Below are positions 33,193-40,254 of a stretch of 64,000 nucleotides of DNA, piece after piece (within the stretch, counting starts at the first letter, position 1; every line of letters begins with the position of its first letter). Position numbers and translations under genes: made by a program. Source of the stretch: Rhodocyclaceae bacterium (GTDB taxonomy: Bacteria > Pseudomonadota > Gammaproteobacteria > Burkholderiales > Rhodocyclaceae); contig JACFMQ010000003.1 of assembly GCA_019455325.1 (NCBI GenBank), forward strand, positions 186,001 through 250,000. The letters are read 5' to 3'. The notes beneath the pieces are model-generated. The model was not told where the DNA came from and searched no databases. It worked only from the letters and a program-made list of their open reading frames with translations.

Positions 33193-33531
33193 ATGAAAGC
33201 CGTCTTCGTAGAACTGCCCGCGTTTTCCCGTTACCGGGCCGACTATCTGGATGACAAGCATTTCCGCGGCCTGCAAGAGGCCATGATGAAAAACCCCGAA
33301 GCCGGCGACGTGATCGAAGGGACGGGCGGCCTGCGCAAGCTGCGGCATGGCGACCTGCGCCGAGGCAAGGGCAAGCGCAGCGGCTTGCGGGTGATCTATT
33401 ACTGGTGGGACGGCGGCTCGCAATTCTGGCTGTTCACCCTGTACGACAAGGACGAAATGGCTGACTTGAACTCCGACGAGAAGAAGGCGCTCAAGGGCAT
33501 GTTGAAAGCGGAACTGGAGGCGAGGCGATGA
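33193..33531 (+). CDS. RelE/HigB-like toxin of a type II toxin-antitoxin pair
   Basis: 112 residues from the ATG at 33193. RelE-superfamily mRNA interferase-like fold: MKAVFVELPAFSRYRADYLD, then RGLQEAMMKNPEAG, then the strand block LRKLRHGDLRRGKGKRSGLR followed by VIYYWW and FWLFTLYDKDEMADLNSDEK. The last block is typical of the HigB-like COG4737 group. The gene order toxin first, then an HTH antitoxin with four-base overlap, is the higBA arrangement. It would cut mRNA on ribosomes; activity is inferred from family. Confidence 0.88.
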   Translation: MKAVFVELPAFSRYRADYLDDKHFRGLQEAMMKNPEAGDVIEGTGGLRKLRHGDLRRGKGKRSGLRVIYYWWDGGSQFWLFTLYDKDEMADLNSDEKKALKGMLKAELEARR

Positions 33532-33842
33532 AAAAGCGGAATCTGTTTGCAGAGATTGCCGAGGGCTTCGATGCCCTGTCGAATGTGCGTACCGGCAAGC
33601 AGACGCTGCGCACGCACGCGGTGGAAATCAACCCGGCGCCGGAAGTGACCGCCGACGAACTGCTGGCCCTGCGCGAGCGCCTGCACCTGTCGCGCCCGGT
33701 GTTCGCCCGCTACCTGCGTACCAATCCCCGCACGCTGGAAAACTGGGAACAGGGGCGGGCCAAGCCCAACGCCCAGGCCGCCCTGCTGATCCGTCTGGTC
33801 GAAAAATTTCCCGACACGGTGGAACGGCTGGCAGCGGTCTGA
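33528..33842 (+). CDS. HigA-like HTH antitoxin
   Basis: 104 residues. The C-terminal half is an Xre-type helix-turn-helix: TADELLALRERLHLSRPVFA followed by RYLRTNPRTLENWEQGRAKP. The N-terminus (MKKRNLFAEIAEGFDAL) is the toxin-contact part usual in the COG2944 group. It overlaps the toxin gene by four bases and probably autoregulates the promoter at 33158. Its stop codon falls on the first base of a decayed copy of the RND permease end. Confidence 0.88.
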   Translation: MKKRNLFAEIAEGFDALSNVRTGKQTLRTHAVEINPAPEVTADELLALRERLHLSRPVFARYLRTNPRTLENWEQGRAKPNAQAALLIRLVEKFPDTVERLAAV

Positions 33843-33933
33843 CCTCGTCGACGCTCTTGACGCCGGTCGTCGCGCGCCTTCCGTCCATTCACCGCTCGAA
33901 GGCTGGCTGGCGCGCCGGCACGCGCGTGGCTAG
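33842..33933 (+). pseudogene. Decayed duplicate of the RND permease 3' end
   Basis: About 92 bp aligning to the last 90 bp of the permease gene (32997-33086), with a 33-bp perfect match (33894-33926 against 33047-33079), scattered substitutions, and an indel that breaks the frame. It begins at the antitoxin stop codon. The following 145 bp (33934-34078) contain no gene I can support. Confidence 0.75.
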
Positions 33934-34078
33934 CTGCCACTTCCACCCTCGCCCGCAGCGCCGGGCGGCCGTCGCCGGCGTAGCCGATGCCGAGGTTGAT
34001 CTGGGCGCCGCCGCGGGTGACGTGGCCAATTAATGGCACTGTGGCTGCGGCAGCCGCGGCGGGAGTGAGAGCGGCCGC

Positions 34079-34468
34079 CTACGGCCGGCCGACGACGCCT
34101 TCCAGGGTTTCCGCCGTCAGCACCGCGTCGATCCAGGCTTCCCGTTCTTTCGGCGTCGCCCCGGCCAGCCGCGCCTCGGCCCAGTCCGGCAGCTTGCCGA
34201 AGCGCCGCACGAGCAGGCGCCGCAGCGCGGCGCTTTCGCCTTCCTGACGGCCGGCGTGGCGCCCTTCCTTGCGCCCTCTCTGCAGCCCGGTGAGCAAGCC
34301 TTCCTTGCGGCCATCCCGGCGTCCTTCCAGACGTCCCTCCAGGCGGCCTTCGAGGCGACCCTCCTGATGCCCTTCCCGGCGCCCCTCCAGACGCCCTTCG
34401 CGCCGCCCTTCCAGCATGCCCTCGCGCCGCATGCGCCGGCACCACTCGTCAACGTTCTCGCTCAGCAT
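34079..34468 (-). other. Possible intragenic small protein within the Rpn gene
   Basis: In-frame ATG at 34468 (Met246, MLSENVDEW) is preceded nine bases upstream by GGGAG (34478-34482). Initiation here would give a 129-residue protein made of the repeat region and helical tail. Small C-terminal Rpn products made from internal starts have been described as antitoxins of the full-length protein in E. coli. That this one is used is inference. Confidence 0.35.
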
Positions 34469-35203
34469 GATGTCGATCTCCCGTAAATCCCGGACCGCTT
34501 CGCCAGTCGGGCCCAAATCCAGCTTCGTGAAGATGGCCCGGTCGTAGAACGCGACGAAGGCGCGGCGCAGGCCGTCGTAGGCCGGCCCCTTCAGATGCCG
34601 CGCCAGCGCCGCCGTGGCTTCGCGGATGGCCGGGGAATCGAGCCTGCTGGTTTCCAGCCGGATCAGATGCGCCAGCAGGTTGTGCGACAGGCGCCTCAGC
34701 TCCGCCGCCGGCACGCGGCCTTCGTCGAGCAGGTGGTAGCGGAAGCGCGGCCGCCAGCGGGCGAGGCTGCCCGGCGCCGCGATGAGCTCGGCCGCTTCCT
34801 GCGTCGTCCGCCAGCGCGGCCGGCCGCTGTAGAGCAGCAGCGGGAAGACCGGCGGCAGCGCGCCGGCGGCGGCGACCTCGCCGCTCTTGACGAGGCCCTG
34901 GTACAGGCGGCAGACGCAGGAGAGCAGGCGCAGCGCCAGCCAGGGGTCGGAACGGTTCCGGAACGCGATCAGCAGGTAGAGCCATTCGCGGCGCCCCTCG
35001 GGCAGATTCAGGCGCACGCGCCAGACGACCTCGTCGCTGCGCTGCAGCAGCTCCTCGCCGATGCATTGCCCGCCGGGCGCCTCCAGCGTGGCGAAGTCGA
35101 TGGACGCGACCCAGTCCTCGTGCACGAAGCCGCGCAGCAGCGCCTCGACCATCGGCGGGTGGGAGAAGAGCGGCTTGTAGAGGCCGTCGCAGCGGGAGGG
35201 CAT
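34079..35203 (-). CDS. Rpn-family (PD-(D/E)XK / transposase_31-like) protein, catalytic motif degraded
   Basis: 374 residues. The N-terminus GLYKPLFSHPPMVEALLRGF, then EWLYLLIAFRNRSDPWLALR and GALPPVFPLLLYSGRPRWRT, match the Rpn/YhgA-like family of recombination-promoting or anti-phage nucleases. In relatives I remember, the second block reads like LLIEFQS, with E and Q as catalytic residues. Here it is LLIAFRN (Ala80, Arg82), so nuclease activity is doubtful. Residues ~261-322 are a charged repeat of EGR-type units. The last 50 residues are a helical tail. An in-frame ATG with an upstream GGGAG site occurs at 34468. It is transcribed divergently from regB and lies next to the toxin-antitoxin patch. 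Confidence 0.8.
   Translation of the reverse strand: MPSRCDGLYKPLFSHPPMVEALLRGFVHEDWVASIDFATLEAPGGQCIGEELLQRSDEVVWRVRLNLPEGRREWLYLLIAFRNRSDPWLALRLLSCVCRLYQGLVKSGEVAAAGALPPVFPLLLYSGRPRWRTTQEAAELIAAPGSLARWRPRFRYHLLDEGRVPAAELRRLSHNLLAHLIRLETSRLDSPAIREATAALARHLKGPAYDGLRRAFVAFYDRAIFTKLDLGPTGEAVRDLREIDIMLSENVDEWCRRMRREGMLEGRREGRLEGRREGHQEGRLEGRLEGRLEGRRDGRKEGLLTGLQRGRKEGRHAGRQEGESAALRRLLVRRFGKLPDWAEARLAGATPKEREAWIDAVLTAETLEGVVGRP
34238..34423 (-). repeat. Degenerate 12-bp coding repeat (EGRx units)
   Basis: Tandem, imperfect repeats encoding EGRREGRLEGRREGHQEGRL and continuing as EGRLEGRLEGRRDGRKEG, with sparser copies to residue ~322. Multiples of three keep the frame, so copy-number change would lengthen or shorten the linker without frameshift. 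Confidence 0.8.
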
Positions 35204-35337
35204 GGCGGAATAATGACATTAGAATTATTCACATAATGCCACATGAATCGCCCGGCGACGAATTCCGCATTCGCCCGCCCCGCGGCAGAATGTCGCAGCC
35301 CGCCGCACGCGCGGCCCCGCGGCGTAGAATCCGGCCC
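35204..35337. promoter_or_regulatory. Divergent promoter region of the Rpn gene and regB
   Basis: 134 bp. The Rpn-proximal part is A/T-rich (ataatgacattagaattattcacataatg, 35210-35237 region) and holds reverse-strand promoter-like sequence. Close to regB a TAGAAT (35325-35330) lies seven bases before the chosen ATG, suggesting a very short or absent leader for regB. Confidence 0.45.
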
Positions 35338-36675
35338 ATGATCCAGCCCGCCGCCAGCCTGCTGCCCCGCCTCGTCGCCCTGCGCCGCATCGCGGTGCTG
35401 GCGCAGGCGGCGGTGCTGCTGCTCGCCGTCGGCTGGCTGCAGATGCCGCTGCCGCTGGCGCCGATGATCGGCACCACGGTCGCGCTGGCGCTGTTCAACC
35501 TGTTCACGCAGTGGCGCCTGCAGCAGGCGCGGCCGGTCGGCGACGACGAGTTGCTGGCGCAACTGCTCGTCGACGTCGGCGCGCTCGGCATTCTTCTCTA
35601 TCACGCCGGCGGCTCGTCCAATCCCTTCGTCTCGCTCTTCCTCGTGCCGCTCACCGTCGCCGCCACCGCGCTGCCGGCGCGGCACGCCTGGCTGATGGCC
35701 GGCGCCGCGACCCTCGTCTACACCTTCCTGATGTTCTGGAACCTGCCGCTGCCAGCGCCGCACGGCCTGATGGCCGAACTCGACGCGCGCCTCGCCCGCG
35801 CCTCCGGCATCGCCCCGGAGCACGCCGGCCACGCCAGCGGCTTCGCGCTGCACGTGCTCGGCATGTGGCTCAACTTCGTGGTCAGCGCCGGCGTCGTCGC
35901 CTTCTTCCTGACGCGCATGGCGGCGGCGCTGCGCCGGCGCGAGCAGGAGCTGGCCGCGGCGCGCGAGGCGGCGCTGAAGAACGAGCAGATCCTGGCACTG
36001 GGCACGCTCGCCGCCGGCGCCGCGCACCAGCTCGGCACGCCGCTGTCGACGATGGCCGTCGTGCTGCGCGAGGCGGAGCTGGCGCACGCCGGCGACGCCG
36101 AGCTGGCCGAGGATCTGCGCCTCTTGCGCGCGCAGGTCGACGAGTGCAAGAAGATCCTCTCGCAGACGCTGGCCTCGGCCGGCCAGGCGCGCGACGACGC
36201 GTCGCGGCAGATGGCGCTCGACGCCTACCTCGAACGCCTGCTCGAAGGCTGGCAGTTGATCCGCCCGCGCGCGGCCATCGCCGCCGTTCTCGACGGACCG
36301 CGGCCGGCGCCGCGGATCGCCACCGACCGCACGCTGGAACAGGCCCTGCTTAACCTGCTCGACAACGCCGCCGACGCCTCGCCCGACGGCCTCGAACTGC
36401 GGGCGCGCTGGGACGGCGGCGAAGTCGTCGTCGACGTCCTCGACCGCGGTCCGGGCATCGACGCGGCGGTCGCCGCGCGCATCGGCGAGCCCTTCTTCAG
36501 CACCAAGACGGGCGCCGCCGCCGACGCGAGCGGCGGCCTCGGCATCGGCTTCTTCCTGACCAACGCGACGCTGGAACGCTTCGGCGGCCGCGTCGAGCTC
36601 ACTCCCCGCGACGGCGGCGGCACGCGCACCCGCGTCACGCTGCCGCTCGCCCGCTTGCAGCAGGCACCGACATGA
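35338..36675 (+). CDS. regB: Redox-sensing sensor histidine kinase RegB/PrrB
   Basis: 445 residues from the ATG at 35338; an in-frame ATG at 35290 is the alternative. Inner-membrane kinase that senses respiratory redox state and phosphorylates RegA. Six hydrophobic segments lie in the first ~200 residues. The ubiquinone-binding heptapeptide GGxxNPF is present as GGSSNPF (~91). The H-box is ALGTLAAGAAHQLGTPLST with phospho-His230. The redox cysteine lies 40 residues later in VDECKKILSQ (Cys270), the same spacing as His225/Cys265 of Rhodobacter RegB. The kinase domain shows NLLDNAADASPDG and the G boxes DRGPGID and GGLGIGFFL. regA follows with four-base overlap. Confidence 0.95.
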   Translation: MIQPAASLLPRLVALRRIAVLAQAAVLLLAVGWLQMPLPLAPMIGTTVALALFNLFTQWRLQQARPVGDDELLAQLLVDVGALGILLYHAGGSSNPFVSLFLVPLTVAATALPARHAWLMAGAATLVYTFLMFWNLPLPAPHGLMAELDARLARASGIAPEHAGHASGFALHVLGMWLNFVVSAGVVAFFLTRMAAALRRREQELAAAREAALKNEQILALGTLAAGAAHQLGTPLSTMAVVLREAELAHAGDAELAEDLRLLRAQVDECKKILSQTLASAGQARDDASRQMALDAYLERLLEGWQLIRPRAAIAAVLDGPRPAPRIATDRTLEQALLNLLDNAADASPDGLELRARWDGGEVVVDVLDRGPGIDAAVAARIGEPFFSTKTGAAADASGGLGIGFFLTNATLERFGGRVELTPRDGGGTRTRVTLPLARLQQAPT

Positions 36676-37228
36676 CCGCCCCCGCCCCGCAGAACGAAAC
36701 GGACCGCCCCTCCCTGCTCCTCGTCGATGACGACGAAGCCTTCCGCCGCGTGCTGGCGCGCGCCCTCGAACGGCGCGGCTACGCGGTGACGCCCGCCGGC
36801 GACGTCGCCGAGGCCCTGGCCGCGGCGCAAGCGCAGCCGCCGGAATACGCCGTCGTCGACCTGAAGATGCCGGACGAGTCCGGGCTGGTGCTGATCGAGA
36901 AGCTGATCGAACTCGATCCGAACACGCGTATCGTCATGCTCACCGGCTACGCCAGCATCGCCACCGCGGTCGAGGCGATCAAGCTCGGCGCCACGCACTA
37001 TCTGGCGAAGCCGGTCGACGCCGACCAGGTGGTGGCGGCGCTGCACCGGACGGAAGGCGACGCCTCGCTGCCGGTGTCGGATTCGCCGCTCTCGGTCGAC
37101 CGGCTGGAATGGGAGCACATCCAGCGCGTGCTCGCCGAGCACGACGGCAACGTCTCGGCGACGGCGCGGGCGCTGAAGATGCACCGGCGCACGCTGCAGA
37201 GGAAGCTCGGCAAGAAGCCGGTGAAGGA

Positions 37229-37232
<4 letters not shown>
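36672..37232 (+). CDS. regA: Redox response regulator RegA/PrrA (ActR)
   Basis: 186 residues. Receiver domain with the acidic pocket LLLVDDDEAF, phosphoacceptor Asp63 in YAVVDLKMPDESG, and Lys in LAKPVDADQV. A proline-containing linker and a Fis-type helix-turn-helix follow (EWEHIQRVLAEHDGNVSATA then RALKMHRRTLQRKLGKKP). Asp63 is at the same position as in RegA of photosynthetic alphaproteobacteria. The partner RegB overlaps by four bases, so the pair is a complete redox two-component system likely to control respiration, and possibly carbon and nitrogen fixation genes, elsewhere. hslR starts within its last codon. Confidence 0.95.
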
Positions 37233-37615
<383 letters not shown>

Positions 37616-37684
37616 CGGAAGGCGGGACAGACGGCGCCGGCCGGCCTACAATCCGCCTCTGCGATCCGGCCGACAACGACAATC

Positions 37685-38893
37685 ATGTTCCGCACCCTCA
37701 ACACCCCGCATCTCTGGTTCATCACGCTCGCCGCCGCCGGCATCATGATGGTGACGATGGGCGCCCGCCAGTCGCTCGGCCTCTTCGTCTCGCCGCTGAA
37801 CACGACGACCGGGCTGGGCGTCGCCGCGATCAGCTTCGCGCTCGCCGTCGGCCAGTTCACCTGGGGCGCCATCCAGCCGGTGGCCGGCGCCTTCGCCGAC
37901 CGCTACGGGCCGGGCAAGGTGCTCGTCTGCGGCCTGCTGATCCTCGCCGCCGGCAGCGCGCTCACCCCCTTCATGGACAGTACCTTCGGCCTCGTCGTCA
38001 GCCTCGGCCTGCTGTCGGCAATGGGCTCGGGCATCGGCAGCTTCTCGGTGCTGATGGGCGCCACCGCGCAGCGCCTGCCGGTCGAATCGCGCGCCGCCGC
38101 CTCGGGCGTGATCAACGCCGGCGGCTCGTTCGGCCAGTTCATCTTCGCGCCGATCCTGCAGAAGCTGATCCAGGCCTTCGGCTGGATGGGCGCCATGTGG
38201 TCGCTCGCCATCGTCGCGCTGGCCGCGCTGCCGCTGATCAAGGTGGTCGCGCCGAAGGGCACGAAGCCGGCCGCCGCGCCCGGCGAGGCCGGGCTGTGGA
38301 ACACCGTCTGCGGCGCCATGGGCGACCGCAGCTATCTGCTGCTGCACGCCGGCTTCTTCACCTGCGGCTTCCACATCGCCTTCCTCGTCACCCACCTGCC
38401 CGGCGAGGTCGACCTGTGCGGCCTGCCGCCGGCGGTGGCGAGCTGGACGCTGGCGATCATCGGCCTGACCAACATCGCCGGCAGCCTCTACGCCGGCCAC
38501 GCCATCACGCACCATCGCAGCAAGATGGTGCTGTTCTGGATGTACGCCTCGCGCGCGCTGCTCGTCGCCGCCTATCTGGTGGCGCCGAAGACCGAGTGGA
38601 CCTTCTACCTGTTCGCCGCCGGCCTGGGCTTCACCTGGCTGGCGACGGTGCCGCCGACCGCCTCGATCGTCGGCAAGCTGTTCGGCGTGCGCTACCTCGG
38701 CACGCTCTTCGGCCTGACGCTGCTCTCGCACCAGATCGGCGGCTTCCTCGGTGCCTGGCTGGGCGGCATCGCCATCGTGCAGTTCGGCGACTACGGCTGG
38801 ATGTGGTACGCCGACATCGCGCTCGCCGCGCTGGCGGCGGTGGCCAACCTGCCGATCCGCGAGGCGGCGGTGGCGAAGCCGCAGCCGGCCTGA
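37685..38893 (+). CDS. Major facilitator superfamily transporter
   Basis: 402 residues with about twelve hydrophobic segments in two halves. The loop 2-3 signature is seen in AGAFADRYGPGKVLVCGLL near residue 75, and a motif-C-like glycine-rich helix near GVINAGGSFGQFIFAPIL. It resembles YbfB/OFA-like anion or monocarboxylate permeases, but substrate cannot be set. A TACAAT box lies about 35 bp upstream of the ATG, so it probably has its own promoter. The ybaK gene follows by 25 bp on the same strand. Confidence 0.88.
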   Translation: MFRTLNTPHLWFITLAAAGIMMVTMGARQSLGLFVSPLNTTTGLGVAAISFALAVGQFTWGAIQPVAGAFADRYGPGKVLVCGLLILAAGSALTPFMDSTFGLVVSLGLLSAMGSGIGSFSVLMGATAQRLPVESRAAASGVINAGGSFGQFIFAPILQKLIQAFGWMGAMWSLAIVALAALPLIKVVAPKGTKPAAAPGEAGLWNTVCGAMGDRSYLLLHAGFFTCGFHIAFLVTHLPGEVDLCGLPPAVASWTLAIIGLTNIAGSLYAGHAITHHRSKMVLFWMYASRALLVAAYLVAPKTEWTFYLFAAGLGFTWLATVPPTASIVGKLFGVRYLGTLFGLTLLSHQIGGFLGAWLGGIAIVQFGDYGWMWYADIALAALAAVANLPIREAAVAKPQPA

Positions 38894-38918
38894 GCCCGGC
38901 CAAACCGACGGAGCCACG

Positions 38919-39404
38919 ATGAAACCCGCCCGACACCCCACCGCACTGCGCGTGCAGGCGCTTCTTCACGAACATGGGCTCGACGTCCAGGTCGTCGAGT
39001 TCGAACAGCTGACGCGCACCAGCACCGAAGCCGCCGCGGCGATTGGCTGCACGGTCGCCGAGATCGCCAAGTCGGTCGTCTTCTGCGGCAAGGAAAGCAG
39101 GCAAGCGGTGGTCGTCGTCGCCAGCGGCGACAACCGCGTCTGCGAAAGGAAGGTCGCCGCGCTGGTCGGTGAGAAGCTCGGCCGCGCCGACGCCGACTTC
39201 GTGCGCACAACGACCGGCTACGTCATCGGCGGCGTGTCGCCGGTCGGCCATACACAGCCGGTGAAGCTGGTTCTCGACGAGGATTTGCGGCGCTTCGGGA
39301 CGGTGTGGGCGGCGGCTGGGACGCCGTTCTCAGTGTTTCCGCTCGCGCCGGAGCAGTTGGTGCGAATCACCGCGGCAGCGTGGGGGTCGGTCAGGCAGGA
39401 ATAG
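38919..39404 (+). CDS. YbaK/ProX-type aminoacyl-tRNA deacylase-like protein
   Basis: 161 residues from the ATG at 38919. Single YbaK-fold domain, which hydrolyses misacylated aminoacyl-tRNA in relatives. Signatures: AAAAIGCTVAEIAKSVVFCG with the conserved catalytic Lys, SGDNRVCERKVAALVG, the YVIGGVSPVGHT glycine loop, and WAAAGTPFSVFPLAPEQL. Free-standing members of this subgroup are variable in substrate, so Cys-tRNA(Pro) editing is only a possibility. The DNA composition changes soon after its stop. Confidence 0.88.
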   Translation: MKPARHPTALRVQALLHEHGLDVQVVEFEQLTRTSTEAAAAIGCTVAEIAKSVVFCGKESRQAVVVVASGDNRVCERKVAALVGEKLGRADADFVRTTTGYVIGGVSPVGHTQPVKLVLDEDLRRFGTVWAAAGTPFSVFPLAPEQLVRITAAAWGSVRQE

Positions 39405-39747
39405 TTGCCAGCGGCAGTTATTGCCACGTTGCAGCCCCTTGACATGTTGACATCATGGCCCACTCTGCAGCGATTGCCATCGTTCATAGATTGATTTTGA
39501 TCTGTCAGTATCGATCGCTCCCCCATCATTCGGGGCACAATGGGCCTCGAAGCAAGCGACCGCCTCAATGTGCCACAGACTAGACATGCCTGGGCCGTAA
39601 GCCAATCTGGACGGTGTGTTTGGTATCCTGCACATCATCTCTGGGAATTACCCTTTCAACGGGCAAGGGCGCAAAGGCTTACATCGAAGAATTTGAGAGA
39701 GATTGGCGGCCAACGATCGAGACCGCAAAATAAAAAAGGAAGAAGGA
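39405..39747. other. Gene-free left flank of the three-gene accessory operon
   Basis: 343 bp with a visibly lower GC content than the surrounding genes. It contains two TTGACA-like hexamers near 39438-39454 but no well-placed -10 partner. Short frames near 39610-39725 encode fragments such as LDGVFGILHIISGNYPF and, in another frame, AYIEEFERDWRPTIETAK. These may be remains of a gene broken by frameshift, but I cannot identify one. A purine-rich ribosome site (aaggaagaagga) ends the region. Confidence 0.5.
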
Positions 39748-40254
39748 ATGAACCCTGCATCCGGTGCGCCGCAGCTCCCCGCGCCTACTGGCGCAATACC
39801 GCCGGGGCCGCCGTCAGCTCCATCTGTGCACTACGTCGAAGCGGCTCGGCGGCACATGGCGGATGCTAATTCGCTGCTTGCAAGTAGCCGCAGCGCTAAC
39901 GCTGGTCAGCTGTATGGTTTCGTCGCCGAGTGCGGCCTCAAAGCTCTGTTGGTCGCATGCGGAGTACCTGCGGACCCGAATGGAGAGATTCCAAAGGATC
40001 ATCGTTTCCGACAGCACATGCCGGTATTGCCAGACCGCATCGTGACGGAGGGACATCTAATCCCTGATAGCTCTCGTGCCGGTCAGTATCTGACGAGCCT
40101 CGCGCACCTAGGCAAATTCAGCGATTGGCTGATCGAGCATCGATACTGGCGAAAAACTGCCCTTCCACTGCCCTCAGTGACGGCGTGGAAGACTGCAGCA
40201 GAGGAGATCCTCCAGATGGTCGATAAGGCCAAACAGGATGGAGTTTTGGCATGA
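39748..40254 (+). CDS. HEPN-like small protein, first gene of accessory operon
   Basis: 168 residues from the ATG at 39748, chosen for its strong ribosome site; the frame is open to 39703. A Pro-rich N-terminus (~1-27) precedes an all-helical domain. HYVEAARRHMADANSLLASS and GQLYGFVAECGLKALLVACG resemble the first two helices of HEPN domains. KDHRFRQHMPVLPD sits where HEPN proteins often carry their conserved polar motif, and SDWLIEHRYWRK with a C-terminal helix EEILQMVDKAKQDGVL completes the fold. A strict Rx4-6H ribonuclease motif is not clear. HEPN proteins act as RNases or oligomerisation partners in toxin and defence systems. Its stop overlaps the next gene by four bases. Confidence 0.65.
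   Translation: MNPASGAPQLPAPTGAIPPGPPSAPSVHYVEAARRHMADANSLLASSRSANAGQLYGFVAECGLKALLVACGVPADPNGEIPKDHRFRQHMPVLPDRIVTEGHLIPDSSRAGQYLTSLAHLGKFSDWLIEHRYWRKTALPLPSVTAWKTAAEEILQMVDKAKQDGVLA

Noticed and set aside
34238-34423. CRISPR-like array
   Set aside because: The repeats are 12-base coding units without spacers; they encode EGR modules inside a protein.
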